Made by a program: the position numbers and the translations under genes. Under the pieces are notes generated by a model that was not told the DNA's origin, did no database searches, and worked only from the letters and a program-made list of their open reading frames with translations. A stretch of 64,000 nt of DNA from Sutcliffiella sp. FSL R7-0096 (lineage in GTDB: Bacteria; Bacillota; Bacilli; Bacillales; Bacillaceae_I). Location: assembly GCF_038595065.1 (NCBI RefSeq), contig NZ_CP152003.1:2832001-2896000 (forward strand). The letters run 5' to 3'. The stretch's first letter is position 1, and every line of letters begins with the position of its first letter. This document shows, one piece after another, positions 26,537 through 34,814 of the stretch.

Positions 26537-26851
26537 ATGAAAAAATACATTATTACATTATTGCTTGTATTAGCAATTGAAATTGGTATTCTCTTTGGAA
26601 TTTCCACATACTTTGACTTCAACCTGTTAAGCACCATGTTTTTTGGTTCACTCTTCTTTGTCTTCATTGCATTCTTCACAAGCTCGTCCGGAGATATTTT
26701 CACCAAAAATTCCGAAGCAGCAGTATTAGACTCCATGGCTGGCAGATATACCCCTAAGCATACAACACCTACTCTAAGAATAGGACCATTCTTACTAGGA
26801 TCTATGCTTTGTGTGGGAGTATACTTTGGAATGACAATTTTCATGGGCTAG
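26537..26851 (+). CDS. Small membrane protein, function unknown
   Basis: A 104-residue protein with three clear hydrophobic segments (residues 2-23, 28-49, 83-102) and a hydrophilic loop rich in Thr and Ser (NSEAAVLDSMAGRYTPKHTT). I do not recognise the family. ATG at 26537 follows GGAGGAGG by four bases. It stands alone between the repeat element and the convergent grpB-like gene, sharing a hairpin terminator near 26861-26899 with it. Confidence 0.75.
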   Translation: MKKYIITLLLVLAIEIGILFGISTYFDFNLLSTMFFGSLFFVFIAFFTSSSGDIFTKNSEAAVLDSMAGRYTPKHTTPTLRIGPFLLGSMLCVGVYFGMTIFMG

Positions 26852-26886
26852 ATTTCACCAATAGAGATAACGATTCCTTTGGGCCA

Positions 26887-27408
26887 TTATCTCTTATTGT
26901 TTCCCCATATCAATGCATCTCTATCTGTTCGACGTACAAACTCTGACTTTCCATTCACATACCTTTCCGGGTCATATAGAAATGCGGCAGACAGCTCTTC
27001 TTTTAATTTACTATACTCAAGGGCCTTTAGAGGAAAAGCCCTTAGGTAGTCCCTGAACAAGAGATGCCTTCTAATTTCCTCATTTTCTTCCAAATAGCAA
27101 TGTACATGATGAGACCTTGCTTCTCCCCCCTTTTGAAAGTAACGTCGACCTTTTATTCCATTTTCTCCCTTAGCCTCGTAGCCCAATTCTTTCATTTCCT
27201 TAGTTAGTTCATCCAATTCATCTATTGAAGTAACTTCTATTAAGATATCAATTATCGGCTTTGCCTTAATTCCTGGAATGGCAGTACTACCGATATGATG
27301 AATTTTTATGGCCACTTCCTTTAAAACATGTTGCAAGCGATTCTTTTCTAACAGATACTCTCTTTCCCATTCAGGATTGTAATCCTGTACTTCCATTTTT
27401 CTAGGCAT
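26887..27408 (-). CDS. GrpB/UPF0157 family nucleotidyltransferase-fold protein
   Basis: A 173-residue member of the GrpB (UPF0157) family, a nucleotidyltransferase-like fold. Visible are VQDYNPEWEREYLLEKNRL, IHHIGSTAIPGIKAKPIIDILIEV (the GSTAIPG and PIIDI strand-loop), YFQKGGEARSHHVHCYLEEN and LLFRDYLRAFP. Some relatives are fused to dephospho-CoA kinase, but the free-standing form has no proven role. It starts directly after the yqkE stop, so the two form an operon. Confidence 0.88.
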   Translation of the reverse strand: MPRKMEVQDYNPEWEREYLLEKNRLQHVLKEVAIKIHHIGSTAIPGIKAKPIIDILIEVTSIDELDELTKEMKELGYEAKGENGIKGRRYFQKGGEARSHHVHCYLEENEEIRRHLLFRDYLRAFPLKALEYSKLKEELSAAFLYDPERYVNGKSEFVRRTDRDALIWGNNKR

Positions 27409-27663
27409 CTACTTAAACTCTTTCCAATTCTGATTGCTCTCCTCAAACAACTCTTCAAATGATTTATTTTTCTCTTTCATTCGCTTCTCTTCTTTTATTC
27501 TTGCTGCTTCTTGCTCTTTTTGCTGTTGTTCTGTTTGGACAAGCTTGTCTTTCATGGATTTCAGTTTAGAAAAGACATCTCCCTCTAATTGATCCTTCAA
27601 TGACACTTTCTCCTCCTTCTTACCCGTCACTGGACTATGATTCTTCCTATGCTTTTTCTTCAA
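27409..27663 (-). CDS. yqkE: YqkE-like small charged protein (DUF3886)
   Basis: An 84-residue, lysine- and glutamate-rich protein. It opens MKKKHRKNHSPVTGKKEE and continues as a likely coiled coil (residues 25-70, KLKSMKDKLVQTEQQQKEQEAARIKEEKRMKEK), ending FEELFEESNQNWKEFK. This is the layout of B. subtilis YqkE, found near yqkF. Function unknown. No membrane segment or signal. Confidence 0.85.
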   Translation of the reverse strand: MKKKHRKNHSPVTGKKEEKVSLKDQLEGDVFSKLKSMKDKLVQTEQQQKEQEAARIKEEKRMKEKNKSFEELFEESNQNWKEFK

Positions 27664-27768
27664 GACAAGCTCACTCCTATCAACATTTTCTAATAGTATA
27701 GCAAATTACTATTTGTCTATAAACACACATTAAATTATAAACCATTTTTAAAGATATATATTATTACT

Positions 27769-27817
27769 TTATAATAATTATAAAAAAGTATTGATTTTTG
27801 ATTGATAACTGTTATCA
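27769..27817 (+). promoter_or_regulatory. PerR box and second Fur-family palindrome upstream of katA
   Basis: 27769-27783 reads TTATAATAATTATAA, a 15/15 match to the PerR box. 27803-27817 reads TGATAACTGTTATCA, a perfect 7-1-7 palindrome of the same class, overlapping plausible promoter elements (TTGATT at 27798, TATAAA near 27819). Peroxide-inducible expression of katA through PerR is expected; the second palindrome could be another PerR site or bind a paralogue. Confidence 0.8.
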
Positions 27818-27858
27818 TTATAAATGTAATCTTATTTTTTAAATCGAGGTGAAGGATA

Positions 27859-29316
27859 TTGACAACAAATAATAGACTTACAACAAGCTGGGGGGCTCCA
27901 GTGGGAGATAACCAAAACTCCATCACTGCAGGCTCAAGAGGGCCAACCCTCATACAAGATGTACATCTTTTAGAGAAACTTGCCCATTTCAACCGCGAAC
28001 GCGTACCTGAGCGTGTAGTGCACGCCAAAGGTGCAGGTGCACATGGATACTTCCAAGTCACAAATGATGTAACAAAATATACGAAGGCAAAATTCCTTTC
28101 AGAAATAGGAAAACGCACCCCCCTATTTGTCCGATTTTCTACAGTAGCGGGTGAGAATGGTTCCGCGGATTCAGTTCGTGACCCACGAGGGTTTGCTGTG
28201 AAATTCTATACAGAGGACGGGAACTATGACATTGTCGGAAACAATACACCGGTGTTCTTCATTAGAGATGCCATAAAGTTTCCCGACTTCATCCATACCC
28301 AAAAACGTCATCCTCGAACTCATCTGAAAAATCCAAATGCCGTTTGGGATTTCTGGTCACTTTCACCTGAATCCCTTCACCAAGTGACCATCCTGATGTC
28401 TGATCGTGGCATTCCTGCTACTTACAGACACATGCATGGTTTTGGAAGCCACACGTTCAAATGGGTGAATGAAGAAGGTGAAGGAGTTTGGATCAAGTAT
28501 CATTTTAAAACAGAACAAGGTATAAAAAACCTGACTGAAGAGGTTGGAACGAAGATTGCCGGTGAGAACCCTGATTATCATACAGAGGATCTATTTAATT
28601 CGATCGATAAAGGCGATTATCCGGCTTGGAAGCTTTATGTCCAGATTATGCCTATGGAGGATGCAGATACTTATCGTTTTGATCCATTTGATGTAACGAA
28701 GGTATGGTCACAAAAAGATTATCCGTTGATGGAAGTTGGACGGATGGTATTGGATCGAAATCCAGAGAATTATTTCGCTGAGGTGGAGCAGGCAACTTTC
28801 TCTCCAGGAACACTTGTACCTGGTATTGATGTATCGCCTGACAAAATGCTGCAGGGTCGTCTCTTTGCCTATCATGATGCACATCGTTACCGTGTTGGAG
28901 CCAATCACCAAGCTCTGCCAATTAATCGCGCACGCAATGAAGTGCATAACTATCAACGCGATGGCCAGATGAGATTTGACAACAACGGTGGAGGTTCCGT
29001 CTATTATGAGCCGAACAGCTTAAATGGCCCTAAGGAAACTCCAGAAAACAAGCAGGCTGCCTATACCGTTTCAGGTGTGGTGGACAGCGTAGGATATGAT
29101 CACAATGATCACTATACACAAGCTGGGGACCTATATCGCCTTTTAAGTGGGGAGGAGCGTTCCCGCTTAGTAAAAAATATTGTCGGGGCAATGGCGCCTG
29201 TGGAAAATGAAGAAATCAAGCTTCGACAAGTCGACCACTTTTACAAAGCTGATCCGGATTACGGCAATCGCGTTGCAGAAGGGCTTGGATTAAAAAGCCC
29301 ACAAAATGTACGCTAG
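27859..29316 (+). CDS. katA: Catalase (vegetative, KatA type)
   Basis: Haem catalase of the small-subunit clade, 485 residues, breaking hydrogen peroxide to water and oxygen in the cytosol. Active site: His55 in [13 protein letters not shown] and Asn128 in [14 protein letters not shown]; proximal Tyr in [18 protein letters not shown]. Substrate/NADPH region [24 protein letters not shown] is intact. The start is TTG at 27859 after GAGGTGAAGGA. It is monocistronic and preceded by a perfect PerR box. Confidence 0.97.
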   Translation: MTTNNRLTTSWGAPVGDNQNSITAGSRGPTLIQDVHLLEKLAHFNRERVPERVVHAKGAGAHGYFQVTNDVTKYTKAKFLSEIGKRTPLFVRFSTVAGENGSADSVRDPRGFAVKFYTEDGNYDIVGNNTPVFFIRDAIKFPDFIHTQKRHPRTHLKNPNAVWDFWSLSPESLHQVTILMSDRGIPATYRHMHGFGSHTFKWVNEEGEGVWIKYHFKTEQGIKNLTEEVGTKIAGENPDYHTEDLFNSIDKGDYPAWKLYVQIMPMEDADTYRFDPFDVTKVWSQKDYPLMEVGRMVLDRNPENYFAEVEQATFSPGTLVPGIDVSPDKMLQGRLFAYHDAHRYRVGANHQALPINRARNEVHNYQRDGQMRFDNNGGGSVYYEPNSLNGPKETPENKQAAYTVSGVVDSVGYDHNDHYTQAGDLYRLLSGEERSRLVKNIVGAMAPVENEEIKLRQVDHFYKADPDYGNRVAEGLGLKSPQNVR

Positions 29317-29421
29317 TTAACCATTTTACTAACTTTACTTTTCTCTTTTATTCTCACTTCTGTCAAGCAGGCGCTGTTTTCAGGTGCCTGCCTTAAATCT
29401 AATCAATCGGAGGTTATCTTT

Positions 29422-29517
29422 ATGAATACAAAAATATGCAAAACATGTGAAAAGCCTGCTAAGCAACTGAAGCATTCCATACTATGTGGTTGTGGAGTGA
29501 AAATACGAATTAGATAA
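29422..29517 (+). CDS. 31-residue cysteine-rich peptide, zinc-ribbon-like
   Basis: ATG at 29422 follows GGAGG at an eight-base spacing. The peptide begins MNTKICKTCEKPAKQLKHSI and ends LCGCGVKIRIR, so it carries CxxC at residues 6-9 and CxC at 22-24, a minimal zinc-knuckle pattern. It lies 105 bases after katA in the same direction with a GC-rich hairpin between. Function unknown; I do not recognise the family, but the ribosome site and Cys spacing argue that it is real. Confidence 0.6.
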   Translation: MNTKICKTCEKPAKQLKHSILCGCGVKIRIR

Positions 29518-29532
29518 TTGGGAGCAGCTACT

Positions 29533-30147
29533 TTAATATTCAATCCAGAAGCCGGCAATATTAATTGCCCGGAAAGGCTGCTCTCCTTCAAGTTCCATAT
29601 AGCCCTTTCCAAACACTAAATACCAATCATAAATGGATTCTCTTACGGGTAGAATTTCAACATTCGTGCTTAATGTATCATCCTCCGCTATCACCGTCGT
29701 CAGTTTAGCGCATTCAAAAGATAATAAGCATTCAAACCCTTCCTTGGAATCGATATATTGTTCAAATGAACCAGGGTGCGTCGGGACTCTTATGACAGCA
29801 AATATAATTAATACGATGGCAATCAATAATACAACCTTCGATTTCTCTAACACTTTAATTGGATAAAATATAATTATTATCCCTATTATCCCTATCAAAC
29901 TTATCCAGAGTAATGGATCATAGTCAAATACCTCGGAACCTACAAAAGAATTTACTGAAATGAAGCATAAATAAACAAATATTCCCTTTCTTTCACCTAA
30001 ATCGTGAAGTTCTTTTTTATGCCTTGAACTTAAAAACAATATAAATATAGAAAATAAAAATATGAAGCCCATAAAAACAAAATTAATAATCAAACCTTCA
30101 TTCAGCTCCATCTCTCTATGTGATACTTTATGTATTCTTGTTATCAT
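29533..30147 (-). CDS. Uncharacterised membrane protein
   Basis: About 204 residues. The N-terminal half has three hydrophobic segments (INFVFMGFIFLFSIFILFL near 20-40; a second near 55-75; LISLIGIIGIIIIFYPI followed by VVLLIAIVLIIFAVI near 90-125). The C-terminal 80 residues are soluble (YIDSKEGFECLLSFECAKL, LPVRESIYDWYLVFGKGY). No family recognised. The start is uncertain: Met1 has a weak site, and Met13 (MELNEGL) lies just after AGAGAG. AT-rich, like accessory genes nearby. Confidence 0.6.
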   Translation of the reverse strand: MITRIHKVSHREMELNEGLIINFVFMGFIFLFSIFILFLSSRHKKELHDLGERKGIFVYLCFISVNSFVGSEVFDYDPLLWISLIGIIGIIIIFYPIKVLEKSKVVLLIAIVLIIFAVIRVPTHPGSFEQYIDSKEGFECLLSFECAKLTTVIAEDDTLSTNVEILPVRESIYDWYLVFGKGYMELEGEQPFRAINIAGFWIEY

Positions 30148-30219
30148 CCCAATTTTCCCAGTTTAATAGGCATAAAAATAAGACTGGTAGAATGCAAGAA
30201 TCCAACCAGCCTCCCCCCT

Positions 30220-30534
30220 TTAGCTGCCTACCTTTTCAAGATATACGAATTTATTCTCTTTTGACATGGAAACAGAAGATAGGAGAATCCTCCACCCCTT
30301 TAAAGGACTTCCACATTTAAAATGCAACGTGTCCGTTTCTCCAAGCTCCAATGTATAACTTCTACTTACACACCAATCCACCTTTATCTGAAAGGTGTAA
30401 GTTCCCGGTTCTAAATCAATGGTTTCCTTACCACCATTCGCAATTTCACCGATGATTTTTTCATTAGCCAGGATCTGATAGTTTCTCATCTTGTTTGCAA
30501 ATTGATCATCTCGTTCAAAGACTACTTTAGCCAT
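30220..30534 (-). CDS. Uncharacterised beta-rich protein, PEGA-like
   Basis: A 104-residue soluble protein without signal peptide. The central stretch GEIANGGKETIDLEPGTYTFQIKVDWC resembles PEGA/DUF2846-type beta domains (a turn then an ELEPGTYT strand), followed by a Cys-containing strand (LHFKCGSPLKG). ATG follows GGAGG by seven bases. Function unknown; no partner is evident. Confidence 0.65.
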   Translation of the reverse strand: MAKVVFERDDQFANKMRNYQILANEKIIGEIANGGKETIDLEPGTYTFQIKVDWCVSRSYTLELGETDTLHFKCGSPLKGWRILLSSVSMSKENKFVYLEKVGS

Positions 30535-30719
30535 CTACATTCCTCCTACTCTATTTCACTAAATTATACCAGAAACCTTACTCATTTACTAAATTTTACA
30601 AACCTCTCCCATCCACTCTAATTTCTTCAAACAGCTTTTATGACTCCTCTTCCGGGCTAGATGAATAGATAAGATATTCAGCTCGTGGAATGGAGGGATG
30701 GACTTCTCTCATAGAAAAA

Positions 30720-30741
30720 GGCAGCTTTACCGTAAGCTACC
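30720..30741 (-). terminator. Intrinsic terminator of the WG-repeat gene
   Basis: Minus strand GGTAGCTT-ACGGT-AAAGCTGCC followed by TTTTTC. The 236-base gap around it (30535-30770) holds nothing else I can support. Confidence 0.8.
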
Positions 30742-30770
30742 CTTTCCGTTTTCATTGTTCTATACAATTT

Positions 30771-32492
30771 CTAATGAAAGGAACGCCAAAAAGCTCCTTT
30801 TTTATCAATGATACTAGCAATCTGCTTAAAAGGTATTTTAAAGGTCGGAAACCCTGCTGCATATGGAGCAATTTCATAAGGTGTAAAGTAAAGAAACAAG
30901 GAATCACTCGACACGTAGAATGGCTGATCGGGTTGAATCCCTTTAAACGCATCAGGAAAATAATTATCAGGGTTTTCCTGTATTTGTTTCTCAACCAAAT
31001 CACTTAACACCTTTACAAAGTCACTATTCGGTTTGAACAAATCTTTTAATACATAAATTTTACCAGAATCAATGTCTATCGGTACCATGATTTGTGTCGG
31101 CATCCCATGAGCGGCGCCAAAAGGATAATTGTAACCGTTAAGCTCTAAGATTAATAAGTTCTTTTTATAATATTGCACAGAAAAATCACCTGTGTAATTA
31201 TAATCCAGCTGTTTATCCGATGGAACGGGTATAATTTGAGATTGCGTACGTAGGTCTTCGTTCACTTTTTTCTCTGCTTCTTTATTTTTCATCCCTTGCA
31301 GCTGGGGAAAATACACTAGATAATCCTTATTCGGGCGGTACTTTTCCTCTCGGATAGTAACGTTCCTATTTACCGGGATGACCGAATTTTGAGCATACAC
31401 TAGATTTCCACTTTTATCATAATAGGACAACCTCTGATCCACAAACGCTTTTACTAATTGCCCTTCCAGAGATAGCGTTCCAATACCATCAATAACAGGA
31501 AGTTCTTTCGCCTGTCTGCCACTTTTGTTGATAAAGAAACTTTTAAGTCCTTGTGTTACAGAGCTGTATTCCCCCTTGAAATTGTTAACTGCATCATATT
31601 GAAAGTCTGTCAGAATTTGTCCGCTCAACGTATCGGCTATTGCGTATATGGAGCCAACAAAAGGTTCCTCAGGGTTAATAGCTCTACCGATTGCTGCTCT
31701 GTTCCCACCTAGTTGGTTAATATCGTTGAATCTTGGAGAAATGATGTAATTTCCGGCCGTATCAATTAATCCGTATCTATTTTTATAGTCATAAGAAGCA
31801 TTGACAACAGCCCTTCCCCCTTGAAAAGGTAAGGCCATCCCAAATTGCGGCTTAATTACAATATTCCCAGCCACATCAACATACCCGGCTTTATCTTGGT
31901 AGTTCCTTTTAAAAGAAATAAGCCCTTCACTCAATCCACTCATCTGTTCATACGGATAAGTTTGAAGTTGGGTTCCCGTTGAATCTAACAAGGCATACAA
32001 GCCATCTTTCACCTGTACAAGTGCTTTTCCCTCACTCATATCAAAAGCATACTGATATTGGGCAGGTATTGCTACATTCCCGTTGAGATCTAGGTATCCA
32101 TAAAGGGTGTTTCCCCCATTTTTGTAATCCTGAAAAACCGCTCGGCCTCCCTGATAAGGACTGATGAACGAATATGGTCTTTGGGTCAATACTTTACCTT
32201 TCTCATTTAAAACAACTGAACCACCCTCATTTAACATGGCAATGGCACGGCCCTCGGTAAAAGGTAAAATAGAACTATACATGGGGCGAACCACGAATTT
32301 ACCTGTTTGTGTAATAACCCCTGCCCCACCCTTGCGAACAATCGCTAGCCCGTTATGCTGGAATTCTCCGGCATCTTCAAAGGTCGGTTTTAGCACAAAC
32401 TTCCCCTTTTCATCTATATATCCCCACTTTGTTCCTTCAACTGTTCTAACAGAAGCAGGAAACAAACGCGGTTTAATTATTCTTCCGAACAT
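30771..32492 (-). CDS. WG-repeat protein with C-terminal DUF3298/RsiV-like domain
   Basis: A 573-residue protein. From residue 20 to about 330 there are repeated WG-type beta units (KWGYIDEKGKFVLKPTFED, AGVITQTGKFVVRPMY, YGYLDLNGNVAIPAQY, AGYVDVAGNIVIKPQF, YGLIDTAGNYIISPRF). From about 385 the protein changes to a DUF3298/DUF4163-like domain (YNYPFGAAHGMPTQIMVP, LKDLFKPNSDF, YFTPYEIAPYAAGFPTFKIPF), as in RsiV and related sensors. No signal peptide is clear. ATG at 32492 follows GGGGTG. Ligand binding or cell-envelope sensing is possible but unproven. Confidence 0.8.
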   Translation of the reverse strand: MFGRIIKPRLFPASVRTVEGTKWGYIDEKGKFVLKPTFEDAGEFQHNGLAIVRKGGAGVITQTGKFVVRPMYSSILPFTEGRAIAMLNEGGSVVLNEKGKVLTQRPYSFISPYQGGRAVFQDYKNGGNTLYGYLDLNGNVAIPAQYQYAFDMSEGKALVQVKDGLYALLDSTGTQLQTYPYEQMSGLSEGLISFKRNYQDKAGYVDVAGNIVIKPQFGMALPFQGGRAVVNASYDYKNRYGLIDTAGNYIISPRFNDINQLGGNRAAIGRAINPEEPFVGSIYAIADTLSGQILTDFQYDAVNNFKGEYSSVTQGLKSFFINKSGRQAKELPVIDGIGTLSLEGQLVKAFVDQRLSYYDKSGNLVYAQNSVIPVNRNVTIREEKYRPNKDYLVYFPQLQGMKNKEAEKKVNEDLRTQSQIIPVPSDKQLDYNYTGDFSVQYYKKNLLILELNGYNYPFGAAHGMPTQIMVPIDIDSGKIYVLKDLFKPNSDFVKVLSDLVEKQIQENPDNYFPDAFKGIQPDQPFYVSSDSLFLYFTPYEIAPYAAGFPTFKIPFKQIASIIDKKGAFWRSFH

Positions 32493-32596
32493 ATATGTGG
32501 TCACCCCATTAGTTTTTGATATCTTATGGGGTTATGCCACGATAGGTGAAAGCCTAACAAGTCCAGTTAAAAAAAGATCGTCTCACTAATTATTTG

Positions 32597-33112
32597 TTAG
32601 AAACTTGTGGTTTTCATTATCTTCAATAATCTACGCAAAACATAATTTTCCCTTTCGATCCAACCATTATGTTCTGGTAGAGTCATAGCATACTCATTTT
32701 GAGTAATCACTTCTTCCACCAACATCCACTTAGGTGTAAATTCCTGTTCTATCTCATATCCCTCTAACTGTTGAGCAACAGTCTTTCCGCTGCACTGGCA
32801 TAAGAAGTAATGAGAGATCATTTCAAAAAGACCATCTTTATTGTAGGTGTCCTCAATTCTTTCCACATACACACCAAATTTCTTACCTATTGTCACATCT
32901 ATGTAGCCTGTTTCTTCACCAATTTCCCGGACAAGCGCTGCTCTATGGGTTTCACCAGCTTCCACTCCCCCGCCAGGAAATTTGAAATCCCCTTTATTGG
33001 AGTGAACCATCAATATTTGGCCATCGCGGATAACAACAGCCCTCACCGCTTCCCTAACTTTTAACTCTTTATCTTGTATTTTTTCTATCCCTATAAATTT
33101 ATTAAAATACAT
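32597..33112 (-). CDS. Nudix hydrolase
   Basis: A 171-residue Nudix protein. The Nudix box GGGVEAGETHRAALVREIGEETGY is complete (REIGEE). The N-terminal extension (MYFNKFIGIEKIQDKELKVREAVRAVVI) and the C-terminal insert with FEMISHYFLCQC are as in bacterial Nudix proteins of unknown substrate. ATG at 33112 follows AAAGGTG by six bases; a GTG three codons earlier is possible. It starts 16 bases after the SMP-30-like gene. Confidence 0.85.
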   Translation of the reverse strand: MYFNKFIGIEKIQDKELKVREAVRAVVIRDGQILMVHSNKGDFKFPGGGVEAGETHRAALVREIGEETGYIDVTIGKKFGVYVERIEDTYNKDGLFEMISHYFLCQCSGKTVAQQLEGYEIEQEFTPKWMLVEEVITQNEYAMTLPEHNGWIERENYVLRRLLKIMKTTSF

Positions 33113-33128
33113 ATCTAACACCTTTCAT

Positions 33129-34274
33129 CTAAAAGCCTACTTCTTCTTTTTTTAACCACCCAATAGCATTCATATTATTAAGATGGTGGAAATACAGAGC
33201 ATCGTCTGTTTCTGTTACTCCCGTTATATTCGTATAGGGTATGGAATTACTTTGCATATCTTCTACTACTTCACCCGATTCATTAATTGCGATAACATGT
33301 GAGTAACCTGCCCCTTTTGGCAACATTTTAGCTGGTAGACGCATTGCCATTTTCCTTAATACCGGCTTATCAGAACTAAGTTCCAAAAATTCATTTCTGG
33401 GCATGATTAATCCAATCCATATCCTGCCTTGCTCTCCACGCATCATATTATCAGGTAGTCCTGGTAGATTATCCATGAGAACTTCTGCAAATTCACTTTC
33501 TTTCTTAGTGCTCACTTCCTGGCCTGCTTCTAAATTTAATTTCCACACTCGGTATCTTCCCGTTTCATTTATAAGGAGAAATTTTTCGTCCTCACTTAAG
33601 GCAATTCCGTTTGCAAAGCTAATATCCTTCATTAGAACTTTAGTCTTTTTTGTAGACGGATTAAACGCCAATACTCTTCCTGTACTTCTATTCTCAAGAA
33701 TATCTATCTCTCCTGCGCGTCCTACATCACCTATTTCTTTCGCTTTAATTCTTTGAGATGCATCTGTAAAATAAATTGTGCCACTGTTAGATACTACTAC
33801 CGCATCAATAAAGTGTGTGGGATTCTCTTCACCAATATCTGTTATAAGTTCAATATCCCCGTCACCTTTTTCAAAATTGCTTATCTTAAGTAACCCGCCA
33901 TGATTACCATACATTGGATCAGCAACTATGATTGATCCTTCATTATCAAAATCAAAGCCTAAAGGCCTGCCTTTTGTATTTGCGATTTCTTGCAACTCCG
34001 TACCATCCTCTCGTACACGGATAATTGCACCAGTTTTTGTAGCTGCATATAACCAACCTTCACGATAGACTATATGCTCTGGCTCTGCGTATTCCTTAAT
34101 AGATAGATATTCCATCCCACTTAGTCTAATATTCTTCTCAAAAACACCAACATATCCTTCGGGTTTTGGAGATTCCCATGCAACAGGGTCAATCGAGACA
34201 GGCCAAAATAAAAGATACAAAACAAATACTGTACCGATAAAAGTAATAACTTTAAGACTGATGCGTTTTTTCAT
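33129..34274 (-). CDS. SMP-30/gluconolactonase/strictosidine synthase-like beta-propeller
   Basis: A 381-residue protein with an N-terminal membrane anchor (VITFIGTVFVLYLLFWPV, residues 8-25) and a six-blade propeller. Typical stretches are PEHIVYREGWLYAATKTGAIIRV, RPLGFDFDNEGSIIVADPMYG, THFIDAVVVSNSGTIYFTDAS, and SFANGIALSEDEKFLLINETGRYRVWKL, close to strictosidine-synthase-like hydrolases. The substrate is unknown. ATG at 34274 has GGAGG eight bases before it. Paired with the Nudix gene. Confidence 0.85.
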   Translation of the reverse strand: MKKRISLKVITFIGTVFVLYLLFWPVSIDPVAWESPKPEGYVGVFEKNIRLSGMEYLSIKEYAEPEHIVYREGWLYAATKTGAIIRVREDGTELQEIANTKGRPLGFDFDNEGSIIVADPMYGNHGGLLKISNFEKGDGDIELITDIGEENPTHFIDAVVVSNSGTIYFTDASQRIKAKEIGDVGRAGEIDILENRSTGRVLAFNPSTKKTKVLMKDISFANGIALSEDEKFLLINETGRYRVWKLNLEAGQEVSTKKESEFAEVLMDNLPGLPDNMMRGEQGRIWIGLIMPRNEFLELSSDKPVLRKMAMRLPAKMLPKGAGYSHVIAINESGEVVEDMQSNSIPYTNITGVTETDDALYFHHLNNMNAIGWLKKEEVGF

Positions 34275-34414
34275 AGTTATTCCTCCAACTCCAATAACTA
34301 CCATATATTACTTATTATCTATCATACATGCGTATCAGTAAATAAAAATAAGGATAACCAACAGGATTGTATACTTTCAATGTTATTCTACCTACTTTTA
34401 AATATGTAGCTATT

Positions 34415-34540
34415 AAGCGAAATGGCAGAAGTTTAGAGTTTAAGTGTAGAAGTTTACTTGGGAAATGTAGAAGTTATTGTGGGAAATGTAGAACTAGGCA
34501 ATAAAATGGTAGAATTCGAAGCGTAAACGGTAGAAGCACC
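34415..34540. repeat. Array of six degenerate 21-bp units
   Basis: The core GTAGAA (GCAGAA in the first unit) starts at 34425, 34446, 34467, 34488, 34509 and 34530, exactly 21 bases apart each time. Fuller unit: GGGAAATGTAGAAGTT. The variable part alternates GGGAAAT and AAGCGNAAA types. No open frame spans it. It occupies most of the 510-base gap between the SMP-30-like gene and the TPR gene; the rest holds two hairpins. Confidence 0.8.
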
Positions 34541-34563
34541 TTTACTTCACACAAAAATAAAAA

Positions 34564-34596
34564 AGCAGGTGCACTCTCATCAGAGTTACACCTGCT
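34564..34596 (-). terminator. Second hairpin terminator downstream of the TPR gene
   Basis: Minus strand AGCAGGTGTAACTC-TGAT-GAGAGTGCACCTGCT with a T-rich run after it. It lies about 170 bases past the first terminator, so it may back it up or end an unseen transcript. Confidence 0.7.
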
Positions 34597-34770
34597 AATC
34601 TTCGTTTCTTATCACTTGATAGTGAGTTTGTACAAGTCCTGATGGGAATGACCTGCTCTCAAGAAGCTCTAGCTTGTTTTATTTTCGGTTTCTTTAAATA
34701 ATCTTACGGCACCATCAAATTTCCCTCCAATACAAGCATCGCATTCATTTCATTGATAGTAGCAATTAAA

Positions 34771-34807
34771 ACAACAGGAACAAGCACCATGTGCAATGTC
34801 CCTGTTG
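34771..34807 (-). terminator. Intrinsic terminator of the TPR/C39 gene
   Basis: Minus strand CAACAGGGACA / TGTTCCTGTTG arms around a GC-containing loop, followed by TTTTAATT; eight bases past the stop codon. Confidence 0.8.
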
Positions 34808-34814
34808 CTCTTTC

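Noticed and set aside
34655-34745. Short minus-strand frame (GGKFDGAVRLFKETENK) downstream of the TPR gene
   Set aside because: Protein-like in tone but preceded by a stop within a few codons, without ribosome site; may be a relic.
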